From: Rhodoferax koreense
GTDB taxonomy: Bacteria; Pseudomonadota; Gammaproteobacteria; Burkholderiales; Burkholderiaceae_C
Direction of reading: 5' to 3'
Length of the DNA: 64,000 bases
Assembly: GCF_001955695.1 (NCBI RefSeq)
Contig: NZ_CP019236.1
Location: 372,001-436,000, forward strand
Each line of letters begins with the position of its first letter. Position 1 is the first letter of the stretch. Made by a program: the position numbers and the translations under genes. Shown one piece after another: positions 53,665 to 61,804 of this stretch. The notes under the pieces were generated by a model, which saw only the letters and a program-made list of their open reading frames with translations, was not told where the DNA came from and did not search any database.

Positions 53665-54708
53665 ATGAAACTCGCCACCTACAAAGATGGTTCCCGCGAC
53701 GGCCAGCTGGTCGTCGTCTCCAAAGACCTGGGCATGGCCCATTATGCGACCGGCATCACCAGCCGGCTGCAGCAGGCGCTCGACGACTGGGGCTTCATCA
53801 GCCCGCAGTTGCAGGACCTGTACGACGCGCTGAACCACGGCCGCGCACGCCACGCGTTCCCGTTCGACCCGAAACAATGCATGGCGCCGCTGCCGCGCGC
53901 CTACCAGTGGGCCGATGGCTCGGCCTACATCAACCATGTGGAACTGGTGCGCAAGGCGCGCAACGCCGAAGTGCCGGAAAGCTTCTACACCGACCCGCTG
54001 ATGTACCAGGGCGGCAGCGACGACTTCCTCGGGCCGTGCGACGAGGTGCGCGTGCCGTCCGAGGCCATGGGCATCGACTTCGAGGCCGAAGTCGCCGTGA
54101 TCACCGGCGACGTGCCCATGGGCGCCACGCCCGAGCAGGCGCTGGACGGCATCCGGCTGGTGATGCTGGCCAACGACGTGAGCCTGCGCAACCTGATTCC
54201 GGCCGAGTTGGCCAAGGGCTTCGGCTTCTTCCAGAGCAAACCGGCCACGGCCTTCAGCCCGGTCGCGGTGACGCTCGACGAATTCACGTTCCAGAACGAA
54301 AACGCTTGGCAGGCGGGCCGCCTGCACCTCACGCTGCAAAGCACGTGGAACGGCCGCAAGGTCGGCCAGTGCGAGGCCGGCCCCGAGATGACCTTCCATT
54401 TCGGCCAGCTCATCGCCCACATCTGCAAGACGCGCAACGTGCGCGCCGGCAGTGTCATCGGCTCGGGCACGGTCAGCAACAAGGGCGTGGAGGCCAAGGG
54501 CAAGATGCAGTGGCCCAACGGCTACAGCTGCATTGCCGAGAAACGCTGCATCGAAACCATCCAGGACGGCCAGCCGAGCACGGAATTCATGAAGTTCGGC
54601 GACACCATCAAGATCGAGATGAAGGGGCTGGACGGGAACAGCGTGTTCGGGGCGATCGAGCAGGAAATCGTCTCTTCGGTGGCTGATCGGGCGGCTTCCG
54701 AGGCTTAG
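53665..54708 (+). CDS. fumarylacetoacetate hydrolase family protein
   Basis: A 347-residue FAH-superfamily hydrolase. The N-terminal MKLATYKDGSRDGQLVVVSK and the metal-binding core DFEAEVAVITGDVP (metal Glu/Asp) and later GSVIGSGTVSNKG are typical. The family cleaves C-C bonds in beta-diketo acids (fumarylacetoacetate, fumarylpyruvate, catechol meta-products). The length and N-terminal domain fit the fumarylacetoacetase-like branch seen in Burkholderiales. No pathway partners lie next to it. Confidence 0.85.
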   Translation: MKLATYKDGSRDGQLVVVSKDLGMAHYATGITSRLQQALDDWGFISPQLQDLYDALNHGRARHAFPFDPKQCMAPLPRAYQWADGSAYINHVELVRKARNAEVPESFYTDPLMYQGGSDDFLGPCDEVRVPSEAMGIDFEAEVAVITGDVPMGATPEQALDGIRLVMLANDVSLRNLIPAELAKGFGFFQSKPATAFSPVAVTLDEFTFQNENAWQAGRLHLTLQSTWNGRKVGQCEAGPEMTFHFGQLIAHICKTRNVRAGSVIGSGTVSNKGVEAKGKMQWPNGYSCIAEKRCIETIQDGQPSTEFMKFGDTIKIEMKGLDGNSVFGAIEQEIVSSVADRAASEA

Positions 54709-54718
54709 GATGAACCAA

Positions 54719-54791
54719 CCCCCACGCTCATCGCTTCGCGTATCGCTGCCCCCCAAGGGGGCGCGTCAATGCCGACGGGCGGCCGGGCGCC
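54719..54791 (+). repeat. dispersed repeat family 2, plus-strand copy
   Basis: CCCCCACGCTCATCGCTTCG, CGTATCGCTGCCCCCCAAGG, GGGCGCGTCAATGCC and GACGGGCGGCCGGGCGCC. Nearly identical to the minus-strand copy at 21716-21790 over its whole length. It ends only 6 bp before the TraB/GumN start codon and so forms its leader. Confidence 0.85.
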
Positions 54792-54797
54792 GCTGAC

Positions 54798-55796
54798 ATG
54801 CGCATCGTCCGGCAAGTCCTTCTTGCCGCCATCGGCGTCTTGGGGCTCCATGCGGTGCACGCCGCAGACTCTGTACCGACCTGTCCCTCTGCCCCGCAGC
54901 CGGTGGCTCAGGCCGAAGCCACAGCGGGCATGCGCACGGCACGGGATCGTGGCTTTTTGTGGCGCCTAGAGAAAGACGGCCGCACGAGTTGGCTGTACGG
55001 CACCATCCATGTTGCCAAGCGCAACTGGATGTACCCGGGGCCGGCAACGCGGCGGGCACTGCATGACGCCGACAGCGTCGCACTCGAACTCGACGTTTTG
55101 GACCCGGCCATCGCCGCCGAATTGAGCACGGCGATCACGGCCCGTGCGGACGCCCCGCCCCTGCCGGCCGGTCTGGCGCGACGCGTGCAGGCGCAGGCCG
55201 CTGCGGCCTGCCTGGGTGAGGGACTCGGGCGGATGCGCCCCGAGATGCAGGTGATGACCCTGGCCGTGCTGTCGGGTCGCGCTCGGGGACTGGACCCAGC
55301 CTACGGCATCGACGTGTTCCTCGCCGGCTACGCGCGCGGATTGAAAAAGGCGGTGGTGTCGCTGGAAACCCCTGCACAGCAGATGTCGCTGCTTCTGTCC
55401 GACGACCCCGCGGAAGTCGCGCAGACGGTGGAAGATGTGCTGCAGTCGCTCGAAAGCAAAAACGCCGGCCCGCAGCTGGACCGCCTGGCGGGGGCGTGGG
55501 ATGAAGGCCGACTGGCGGACCTGGAGAACTATGCCGACTGGTGCGAATGTCTCGACACCCCGGAACGCCGCAAGTCCTACGATGCTTTGGTCATCGGTCG
55601 CAACCCTTCGCTGGCCCGCCATGTGGCGGACATCCATCAGTCCGGCCATTCGGTGTTTGCCGCCGTCGGCGCACTGCATATGGTGGGGCCGCAGGGCTTG
55701 CCCATGTTGCTGGCCGCGTTGGGATTCAACGTGGAGCGCGTGTTTTTCGCTTCACCGAGAATGGGTGGTCAATCGGCCTCCGACGCAAGACCGTAG
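54798..55796 (+). CDS. TraB/GumN family protein
   Basis: A 332-residue protein with signal peptide (MRIVRQVLLAAIGVLGLHAV, cleavage near VHAAD). The TraB/GumN core is present: FLWRLEKDGRTSWLYGTIHV with the GTIH motif, VALELDVLD, and C-terminal FAAVGALHMVGPQGL with the GxxH motif. The family is metal-dependent protease-like (TIKI type) or haem-related; bacterial members are periplasmic with unknown substrate. No ribosome-binding site is seen because the repeat copy abuts the start. Confidence 0.87.
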   Translation: MRIVRQVLLAAIGVLGLHAVHAADSVPTCPSAPQPVAQAEATAGMRTARDRGFLWRLEKDGRTSWLYGTIHVAKRNWMYPGPATRRALHDADSVALELDVLDPAIAAELSTAITARADAPPLPAGLARRVQAQAAAACLGEGLGRMRPEMQVMTLAVLSGRARGLDPAYGIDVFLAGYARGLKKAVVSLETPAQQMSLLLSDDPAEVAQTVEDVLQSLESKNAGPQLDRLAGAWDEGRLADLENYADWCECLDTPERRKSYDALVIGRNPSLARHVADIHQSGHSVFAAVGALHMVGPQGLPMLLAALGFNVERVFFASPRMGGQSASDARP

Positions 55797-55844
55797 GGCG
55801 TTGGTAGCTATCAAGTAAGTAGTAAGAACCAAGGAGACAAAACC

Positions 55845-56822
55845 ATGCAACGCAGAACCCTCTTGACCTCCCTCGCCGCACTCGCCGGCAGCAGCATTGC
55901 CCCCTTCGCCCGCGCGCAGGCCGACTATCCGAACCAGGTCGTCCGCTGGATCGTGCCCTACCCCGCGGGCGGCGGCACCGACGTGCTGGCGCGGACCGTG
56001 GCCGAGGCGATGCGGGCCACGCTCGGGCAGCAGGTGGTGATCGACAACCGGCCTGGCGCCTCGACCAACATCGGCGCGCAGATCGTGGCGACCGCCAGGC
56101 CGGACGGCTACACCATCATGTCGGCCGACAACGCCCTGCTGGCCTTCAACGAACACCTGTTCGGCAAGCTCGCGTTCAGCCCCGAGAAGGACTTCAGCTA
56201 CATCGGCGGCATCAGCCGGTTCCCACTGGCGCTGGTGGTGAACCCGGGTTTCGAGGCGCAGACGCTGAAGGACTTCATCGCCTATGCCAAGGCGAATCCG
56301 GGCAAGCTGAACTACGCGTCGCCCGGCAACGGCTCGCCGCACCACCTGGCCATGGAGATGTTCAAGGCGCGCACCGGCACCTTCATCACCCACATTCCCT
56401 ACCGCGGCGCGGCGCCGGCCATGCAGGACGTGATGGGCGGCCAGGTGCCGTGCATGTTCCTCGATCTGGCCGCCGGCCTGCCGGTGATCCAGAGCGGCAA
56501 GGTGCGTGCGCTGGCCATCGGCTCGGCCCAGCGCGCCAGCCAGTTGCCTGGCGTGCCGACGCTGGCCGAGGCCGGCGTGGCCAATTCAGAGGTGTTCGCG
56601 TTCCAGGGCATCCTCGGCCCGGCGGGACTGCCCGCGCCGGTCGTGAGCCGGCTCAATGGCGACCTGAACAAGGCGCTGGCCAGCGCCGCGGTGCAAAAAC
56701 GCATGGCCGATTTCGGCATGGAGGCCTTGCCGGGCACGCCTGAGCAGTTCCGCCAGTTCGCGCGCAGCGAGGCCTTGCGCTGGGGGCCGATCATCAAGGC
56801 GACGGGCATCAAGCTGGATTGA
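55845..56822 (+). CDS. Bug family tripartite tricarboxylate transporter substrate-binding protein
   Basis: A 325-residue periplasmic receptor with signal peptide (MQRRTLLTSLAALAGSSIAP, RR-containing). The Bug/TctC signature YPNQVVRWIVPYPAGGGTDV, AxxxxxxLGQQVVIDNRPGA and PGKLNYASPGNGSPHHLAME are present. Such receptors are massively expanded in Burkholderiales, mostly orphan. Ligand probably a carboxylate. AAGGAG site before the ATG. The hydrolase gene overlaps its stop by TTGA. Confidence 0.92.
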   Translation: MQRRTLLTSLAALAGSSIAPFARAQADYPNQVVRWIVPYPAGGGTDVLARTVAEAMRATLGQQVVIDNRPGASTNIGAQIVATARPDGYTIMSADNALLAFNEHLFGKLAFSPEKDFSYIGGISRFPLALVVNPGFEAQTLKDFIAYAKANPGKLNYASPGNGSPHHLAMEMFKARTGTFITHIPYRGAAPAMQDVMGGQVPCMFLDLAAGLPVIQSGKVRALAIGSAQRASQLPGVPTLAEAGVANSEVFAFQGILGPAGLPAPVVSRLNGDLNKALASAAVQKRMADFGMEALPGTPEQFRQFARSEALRWGPIIKATGIKLD

Positions 56823-57763
56823 GTGCCGCCGTGGCGGGGCGCCGTCTGGTGCTGAAAACCTTCGCCGGTCTGGCCGTGGCGAAGGGCCTGCCCGTGTGGG
56901 CGCAGGATGCGCAAATGTTGGAAACCATCCCGCTCTGGCCCGGCACGCCGCCCGACGGGCCCGGGCCGAGCGGGCCCGAAGCCACCAGCGCAAAGGGTTC
57001 GGTGACACGGGTGGTCGAGCCGCGCCTGCGGGTGTACCTCCCGGCGCAGTCCAACGGCTGCGCCATGCTGGTGATCGCCGGGGGCGGCTACGCGCACATC
57101 GAATGCGGCCATGAAAGCACGCCCGCGGCGCGCTGGCTGCAGGCGCAGGGCGTGACGGCGTTCGAACTGGTCTATCGATTGCCCCGCGAAGGCTGGGCGC
57201 AGCCGCTGGTGCCGTTGCAGGATGGCCAGCGTGCGATGCGACTGATCCGTGCGGGCGCCCAGTCGTTCGGCATCGACGCGGCGCGTATCGGTGTGCTCGG
57301 ATTTTCGGCCGGCGCGCACCTGGCCGGCATGACGGCGGTGGCGCCCGATGCGCCACGCTATGCGCCCGTCGATGCCGCGGATGCCGTCTCGGCCCGGCCC
57401 GACTGCGCGGCGCTGATCTACCCGGTGCTCACGATGTTGCCGCCGTTCGACCACACGCATGCGCGGCGCGAGTTGCTCGGCGCACGTCGATCGGCGGCGG
57501 CCGGCGAGGCACTGTCGGTGGAAATGCTGGTGACGCCCGCCGCGCCGCCCATGTTCCTGGCGCAGGCGGTGGACGACACCGTCTCGCCCGTGGACAACAG
57601 CCTGCGCATGTTCGCCGCGCTGCGCCAGGCCAAGGTGGCGGCGGCGCTGCATCTTTTCACCACCGGCCAGCACGGTTGGGGCATGGGCCCGCCAGGCAGC
57701 GAGGTGGCGGCGTGGCCGGGCTTGTTCGCCACCTGGGCTGGCCAGCACCGCTGGTGGCGCTAG
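56819..57763 (+). CDS. alpha/beta hydrolase (BD-FAE/xylan-esterase-like), secreted
   Basis: A 314-residue protein. Assumed start TTG 56819 overlapping the Bug stop; an in-frame GTG at 56831 is also possible. N-terminal hydrophobic LKTFAGLAVAKGLPVWAQD looks like a signal peptide. The esterase core has VIAGGGYAHIECGHESTPAA with the HGGG-like oxyanion loop, VLGFSAGAHLAGM with the nucleophile Ser, and TGQHGWGMG with the His. This is the BD-FAE/prolyl-oligopeptidase-like group acting on acyl groups of plant polymers. Coupling with a Bug receptor suggests it frees the carboxylate that is then bound. Confidence 0.82.
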   Translation: MSAAVAGRRLVLKTFAGLAVAKGLPVWAQDAQMLETIPLWPGTPPDGPGPSGPEATSAKGSVTRVVEPRLRVYLPAQSNGCAMLVIAGGGYAHIECGHESTPAARWLQAQGVTAFELVYRLPREGWAQPLVPLQDGQRAMRLIRAGAQSFGIDAARIGVLGFSAGAHLAGMTAVAPDAPRYAPVDAADAVSARPDCAALIYPVLTMLPPFDHTHARRELLGARRSAAAGEALSVEMLVTPAAPPMFLAQAVDDTVSPVDNSLRMFAALRQAKVAAALHLFTTGQHGWGMGPPGSEVAAWPGLFATWAGQHRWWR

Positions 57764-58912
57764 CTATTTGGCAAAGGCCTTGCGCGAGCCGTCTTCGAAG
57801 ACTTCGTCGTCGCGCAGCAACTGGCCGCCCGCGTCCCACACCCGTTCGCGGCTGATGCGGCCACGGGTATCGTACAGCGACTCGCCGACCAGTTTGCCGT
57901 CTGCGTCGAAAGCCTGGTGTCGGCCCACGGCGCGCCGTTCGTAGCGGCCCAGCAAAGCATACCGGCCGGTGCGCGCGGGTTGGCCGTTGTCGTGGAAATC
58001 GGTTTCGTCGATCACCTCGGTTTCGCCGTCGCGGCCATGGACGGCGCGGCTGCGCGGCTGGCCATTGAGGTAGTAGCGGACGTCGCTGGCCAGTCTGCCG
58101 TCCGCCCAGCGCTGTTCGCGCGTGAGGCCGCCGCGTTCCGAAAATTCCTTCTCGGATAGTTTGGATGCGGATTTGTCCTCGAGCTGCCAAACGGTTTCGC
58201 GCCGCAGCACTCCGTCTTCGGCGAAGCGCCGCTCGGTGCGTGTGCCGCTTTTCACCTCGTCCACGCGCGCCGGCTGGCCGCTCGCGTACAGATCTTCCAG
58301 CTTCTGCCGCTGGCCGGCTTGATAAAACACGCGCGCCTGCAACACGCCGGCGTCGTTGAACAATTCCACCGGCGCGGCGCTGGCGCCGAAGCCGCATAGC
58401 TTGGCATCGTCGACTAGCGGTGCGAGCAGCGGTTGATCGCCACAACGCAGGCCGCGCAACTGGCCGCGTGGCGTGAATTCGGCGTAGGCCAGTTCACTCT
58501 TGTTGGCGCCGCCGTAGAACGTCGCACGCTGCAACGCGCCGCCCGCGTGGTTGCGCCGCACGAGGCCGACCTCGCTGCCGTTGTCGTACGTGGCTTCGCG
58601 CAGCACCTGGCCGTCGGGTGCGAATTCGCGGGCCAGGCCCTGGCTGTTGCCGCGTTCGTTGACGCTGCGTTCGCGCAGCAGCTTGCCGTTCTGGAAGAAG
58701 CGCTCGATGCCGATGAAGCGGCCGTTCTGTAGTTCCTGCTCGCGCATGAGCTGGCCGCTGTCGCGGTCCTTGCAGCGCATCAGGCCGGTCTTGCCCGCGG
58801 TGGTGTTGCCGTTGGCGGGGTTGACGGATTCACCATTGAGCGTGCAGTCCTGGATGGCATGGGCGGAGCCTGCGAAGAGCAGGGCGGCGGCCATCGGGAG
58901 GCAACGTTTCAT
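57764..58912 (-). CDS. YwqK/MORN-like repeat protein, exported
   Basis: A 382-residue protein with signal peptide (MKRCLPMAAALLFAGSAHA). The mature part is built of about twelve short repeats of the type L-x-x-E-x-x-Y/F-x-x-G-x (for example LLRERSVNERGNSQGLAREF, VFYQAGQRQKLEDLYASGQP), the MORN_2/YwqK antitoxin-like pattern, which folds into stacked beta-hairpins. No catalytic domain. Its ATG overlaps the stop of the MarC gene (ATGA). Ywq-like proteins in other bacteria occur in toxin-immunity loci, but nothing here supports that. Function unknown. Confidence 0.75.
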   Translation of the reverse strand: MKRCLPMAAALLFAGSAHAIQDCTLNGESVNPANGNTTAGKTGLMRCKDRDSGQLMREQELQNGRFIGIERFFQNGKLLRERSVNERGNSQGLAREFAPDGQVLREATYDNGSEVGLVRRNHAGGALQRATFYGGANKSELAYAEFTPRGQLRGLRCGDQPLLAPLVDDAKLCGFGASAAPVELFNDAGVLQARVFYQAGQRQKLEDLYASGQPARVDEVKSGTRTERRFAEDGVLRRETVWQLEDKSASKLSEKEFSERGGLTREQRWADGRLASDVRYYLNGQPRSRAVHGRDGETEVIDETDFHDNGQPARTGRYALLGRYERRAVGRHQAFDADGKLVGESLYDTRGRISRERVWDAGGQLLRDDEVFEDGSRKAFAK

Positions 58913-59508
58913 CCGGCCAGCTCCAACGTCAGCTGCTTGATGCCGCGGATCATCATCTCCACCGAGACGGCGACCAGCACCAGGCCCATCAGCCGTTCGA
59001 ACGCCGTCACCACGCGCTCGCCGATCACGCGCTGGATGCGGTCGGCCAGCAGCAGCACGATGGCGCAGACCGTCATGGTGACGATCAACGCGGCAATCCA
59101 CTCCACGCGGCGCTCCGGCGCCTGCGACACCAGCAGCAGCACCGTGGCCAGCGCCGACGGGCCGGCCAGCATCGGGATCGCCAGCGGCACGATCAGCGGC
59201 TCGCCCTGCACCGCGGCCTCGGCGTGTTCGGGCGCCGGGAAGATCATGCGCAGCGCGATCAGGAACAGCACCACGCCGCCGGCGAGTTGCAGCGACAGCT
59301 GGCTCAGGCCCATCACGCGCAGGAACGCGTCGCCCATGAACATGAAGGCCAGCAGCAGCGCGAAGGCGATCAGCACTTCGCGGACGATCACGTAGGGCCG
59401 ACGCTCCGGCGCCACGTTGCGCAGTGCATTGGCGAAGATGGGGATGCCACCGAGCGGGTCGGTGATCAGCAATAAAAGGATCGTCGCCGACGCGAAGGTG
59501 TAGCCCAT
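58909..59508 (-). CDS. MarC family integral membrane protein (second paralogue)
   Basis: A 199-residue six-helix protein. DPLGGIPIFANALRNVAPERR, VPLAIPMLAGPSALATVLLL and RLMGLVLVAVSVEMMIRGI are MarC-typical. More like YhgN/MarC than the longer paralogue at 13595-14233. The downstream YwqK-like gene overlaps it by 4 nt, implying coordinated synthesis. Confidence 0.88.
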   Translation of the reverse strand: MGYTFASATILLLLITDPLGGIPIFANALRNVAPERRPYVIVREVLIAFALLLAFMFMGDAFLRVMGLSQLSLQLAGGVVLFLIALRMIFPAPEHAEAAVQGEPLIVPLAIPMLAGPSALATVLLLVSQAPERRVEWIAALIVTMTVCAIVLLLADRIQRVIGERVVTAFERLMGLVLVAVSVEMMIRGIKQLTLELAG

Positions 59509-59514
59509 TGCCGG

Positions 59515-59928
59515 CTACTTGGCGTAGACCGCTTCGAGCGACCTGAAGCCCTTGACCTCGATCGGATTGCCGAACGGGTCGCAGAAGAACATGGTCCACT
59601 GCTCGCCGGGTTCGCCTTCGAAGCGCACCTGCGGCGGGAATTCGAAGGCCGTGCCGGCCGCCTGCAGCCGCGCGGCCATGGCCTTCCAGTCAGGCAGCGC
59701 CAGGATGATGCCGAAATGCGGCATCGGCACCATGTGTTCGCCCACGCGGCCGGTGCGCGTGGTGGCGAAAGGCTCGCCCAGGTGCAGTGAGATCTGGTGG
59801 CCGAAGAAGTCGAAATCGACCCAGGTCTCGGTGCTGCGGCCTTCGGTGCAGCCGAGCACGGCGCCGTAGAACCGGCGGGCGGCGTCGAGATCGCGGACGT
59901 GGAAGGCGAGGTGGAAGATGCTTTGCAT
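59515..59928 (-). CDS. VOC family protein (glyoxalase/dioxygenase-like)
   Basis: A 137-residue vicinal-oxygen-chelate protein of two beta-alpha-beta-beta-beta units. Metal-ligand positions: His in MQSIFHLAFHVRDLDAARRF, Glu or Asp in DFFGHQISLHLG, and the Glu in FFCDPFGNPIEVKGF. It is compatible with dioxygenase-like members acting on small aromatic or lactone substrates. It starts 6 nt from the second MarC gene and may be cotranscribed. Substrate unknown. Confidence 0.87.
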   Translation of the reverse strand: MQSIFHLAFHVRDLDAARRFYGAVLGCTEGRSTETWVDFDFFGHQISLHLGEPFATTRTGRVGEHMVPMPHFGIILALPDWKAMAARLQAAGTAFEFPPQVRFEGEPGEQWTMFFCDPFGNPIEVKGFRSLEAVYAK

Positions 59929-60039
59929 GGCCGTGATTATCGCGCGCGCGGCCCTGAAAGCCCCCGCACGGCACCCGCCCAAAGGGCGCTGCGGCATGCT
60001 GGACGCCGGAATCGCCGAACCGCCAAGGAGCCCCCGACC

Positions 60040-60963
60040 ATGACCCCCACCGAAACCCGCGCCATCGTCACGCTGAGCCTGCTGGCCGCTTTCGCCGACG
60101 GCGAAAAACACGAGCGCGAACGCGCCGAGATCAAACGCATCGCCGAGGGCCTGTCTCAGGCCGACGGGGTGAGCCTGCCCGCGCTGTACCAGGACGTGTT
60201 GATGAAACGTGTCGATGTGGCCTCGGCGGCGGGCGCGTTGACCAGCGTGGACGCGAAACAACTCGCCTACGAAATGGCGGTTTGCGTGTGTGACGCCGAC
60301 GGCGCGCATTCCGCAGCCGAGCAGCGGTTCCTCGCCGACCTCAAGACCGCGCTGGGCCTGGGCGCCGCGGCCGACCAGTTCACGCAGCAGGCCGAAGCCC
60401 TGGCCGCGGCGCCGCTGGCCACGGCCGCCGCCGCGCCTGCCGCGGTGAACGACGCCGAACTCGACAAGACCATCCTGCATGCCGCCATCCTGAATGGCGC
60501 ACTCGAGCTGCTGCCCGAATCGCTGTCCACCATGGCCATCATCCCGCTGCAGATGAAGCTGGTCTACGGTATCGGCCGGGCGCATGGTTTCGAGCTCGAT
60601 CGCGGTCATGTAAAGGATTTCCTCGCCACCGTGGGCGTGGGCCTGACCTCGCAGTACCTGGAGCAGGCCGGCCGCAAGCTGCTCGGCGGCTTGCTGGGGC
60701 GTGTCGGCGGCGGGCTGCTGCGCGGCGTCGGGCAACAGGCGGTGAGCACCGGCATGAGTTTCGCGTCCACCTATGCACTCGGACACGTGGCCAGGCAGTA
60801 CTACGCTGGCGGGCGGACGCTGTCCACGCAGATGCTGAAGCAGGCCTATGACCGGGTCACGCAGGAAGCGCAGGGCCTGCACACGCGTTACCTGCCCGCG
60901 ATGCAGGAAAAGGCGCGCACGCTGGACGCGGGCAAGCTGCTGGCCATGGTGCGCGGCGGCTGA
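60040..60963 (+). CDS. TerB-like protein with C-terminal DUF697-like hydrophobic domain
   Basis: A 307-residue protein. Start MTPTETRAIVTLSLLAAFAD with AAGGAG 9 nt upstream. Residues 1-130 resemble TerB (ADGEKHERERAEIKRIAEGL, then CVCDADGAHSAAEQRFLADL), whose two conserved Asp/Glu clusters bind metal ions. An Ala-rich linker leads to the region MKLVYGIGRAHGFELDRGHV and a Gly-rich hydrophobic stretch (LLGGLLGRVGGGLLRGVGQQ), like DUF697/YcjF membrane parts. Probably a membrane-associated stress protein; tellurite resistance is not implied. Confidence 0.78.
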   Translation: MTPTETRAIVTLSLLAAFADGEKHERERAEIKRIAEGLSQADGVSLPALYQDVLMKRVDVASAAGALTSVDAKQLAYEMAVCVCDADGAHSAAEQRFLADLKTALGLGAAADQFTQQAEALAAAPLATAAAAPAAVNDAELDKTILHAAILNGALELLPESLSTMAIIPLQMKLVYGIGRAHGFELDRGHVKDFLATVGVGLTSQYLEQAGRKLLGGLLGRVGGGLLRGVGQQAVSTGMSFASTYALGHVARQYYAGGRTLSTQMLKQAYDRVTQEAQGLHTRYLPAMQEKARTLDAGKLLAMVRGG

Positions 60964-61048
60964 GCCCGCACATCGCCGCCGAGGCCGCATTGGAGTAAGC
61001 TGTTGCACACAAAAAAGCCCAGCCCCATTCCACCTTGGAGACAACCCG

Positions 61049-61768
61049 ATGAGCGACGCACCCAATTTCGACTTCAGCAAGTTCGTGCCCGGTTTCGATT
61101 TCCTGCAGAACCTCGCCAAGGGCGCCTCGCAGAAGATGCCGCAGATGCCCAAGCTCGGCAACTGGGTCGCGCCCACCATCAATGTGGAAGAGCTGGACAA
61201 GCGCATCGACGAGCTCAAGGCCGTGCAATTCTGGCTCGACCAGAATGCCACCGCGCTCAAGGCCACGATCCAGGCGCTGGAGGTCCAGAAGATGACGCTG
61301 GCCACCCTGCGCGGCATGAACTTCAGCATGGGCGACCTGGCCGATGCCTTCAAGATCAAGACGCCGGCGCCGGCGGCCGAACCCTCGCCGGCGCCCGCGG
61401 CTCCGGTGCAGGAGACCGCTGCCGCCACCGACGACGACGCCAAGGCGGAGGATCCGCCCGCGAATGCCGCAGGCGTGGCACCCGGCGTGGTCGATCCGCT
61501 GCAATGGTGGAATTCGCTGACCCACCAGTTCCAGCAGATCGCCGCCAGCGCCATCAAGGACGCCACCGCCAAGACCGCGGTGGACGGCAGCACGGCTGCC
61601 AATTTCGCCAAGGAAGCCTTCAAGAGCGCCGAGGAATTCGCCAAGGTGGCGACCAAGCCGCTGACTGCCGCGGTGGCCAAGCCGGCCGCCAAGGCCGCTG
61701 CCAAGAAGGCCCCGGCCCGCAAGGCCGCGAGCAAGACCAGCGCCGCCGCGAAGAAGCGAACGCGTTAG
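61049..61768 (+). CDS. PhaM-like polyhydroxyalkanoate granule protein
   Basis: A 239-residue protein. N-terminal FDFSKFVPGFDFLQNLAKG and INVEELDKRIDELKAVQFWL followed by a coiled-coil are the PhaM pattern; PhaM binds PHA synthase and granules and ties them to the nucleoid. The C-terminal AKPAAKAAAKKAPARKAASK tail is a histone-H1-like DNA-binding arm, as in PhaM. A Pro/Ala-rich linker lies between. It agrees with a PHA-accumulating Burkholderiales host. Confidence 0.85.
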   Translation: MSDAPNFDFSKFVPGFDFLQNLAKGASQKMPQMPKLGNWVAPTINVEELDKRIDELKAVQFWLDQNATALKATIQALEVQKMTLATLRGMNFSMGDLADAFKIKTPAPAAEPSPAPAAPVQETAAATDDDAKAEDPPANAAGVAPGVVDPLQWWNSLTHQFQQIAASAIKDATAKTAVDGSTAANFAKEAFKSAEEFAKVATKPLTAAVAKPAAKAAAKKAPARKAASKTSAAAKKRTR

Positions 61769-61804
61769 ATTTTCAAACCAACCCTGAGCACCCGCGGAGC
61801 CGCA

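Noticed and set aside
59515..61734. 739-codon minus frame that continues the VOC gene
   Set aside because: Only the last 137 codons match the VOC family; upstream the frame is antisense to the TerB- and PhaM-like genes.
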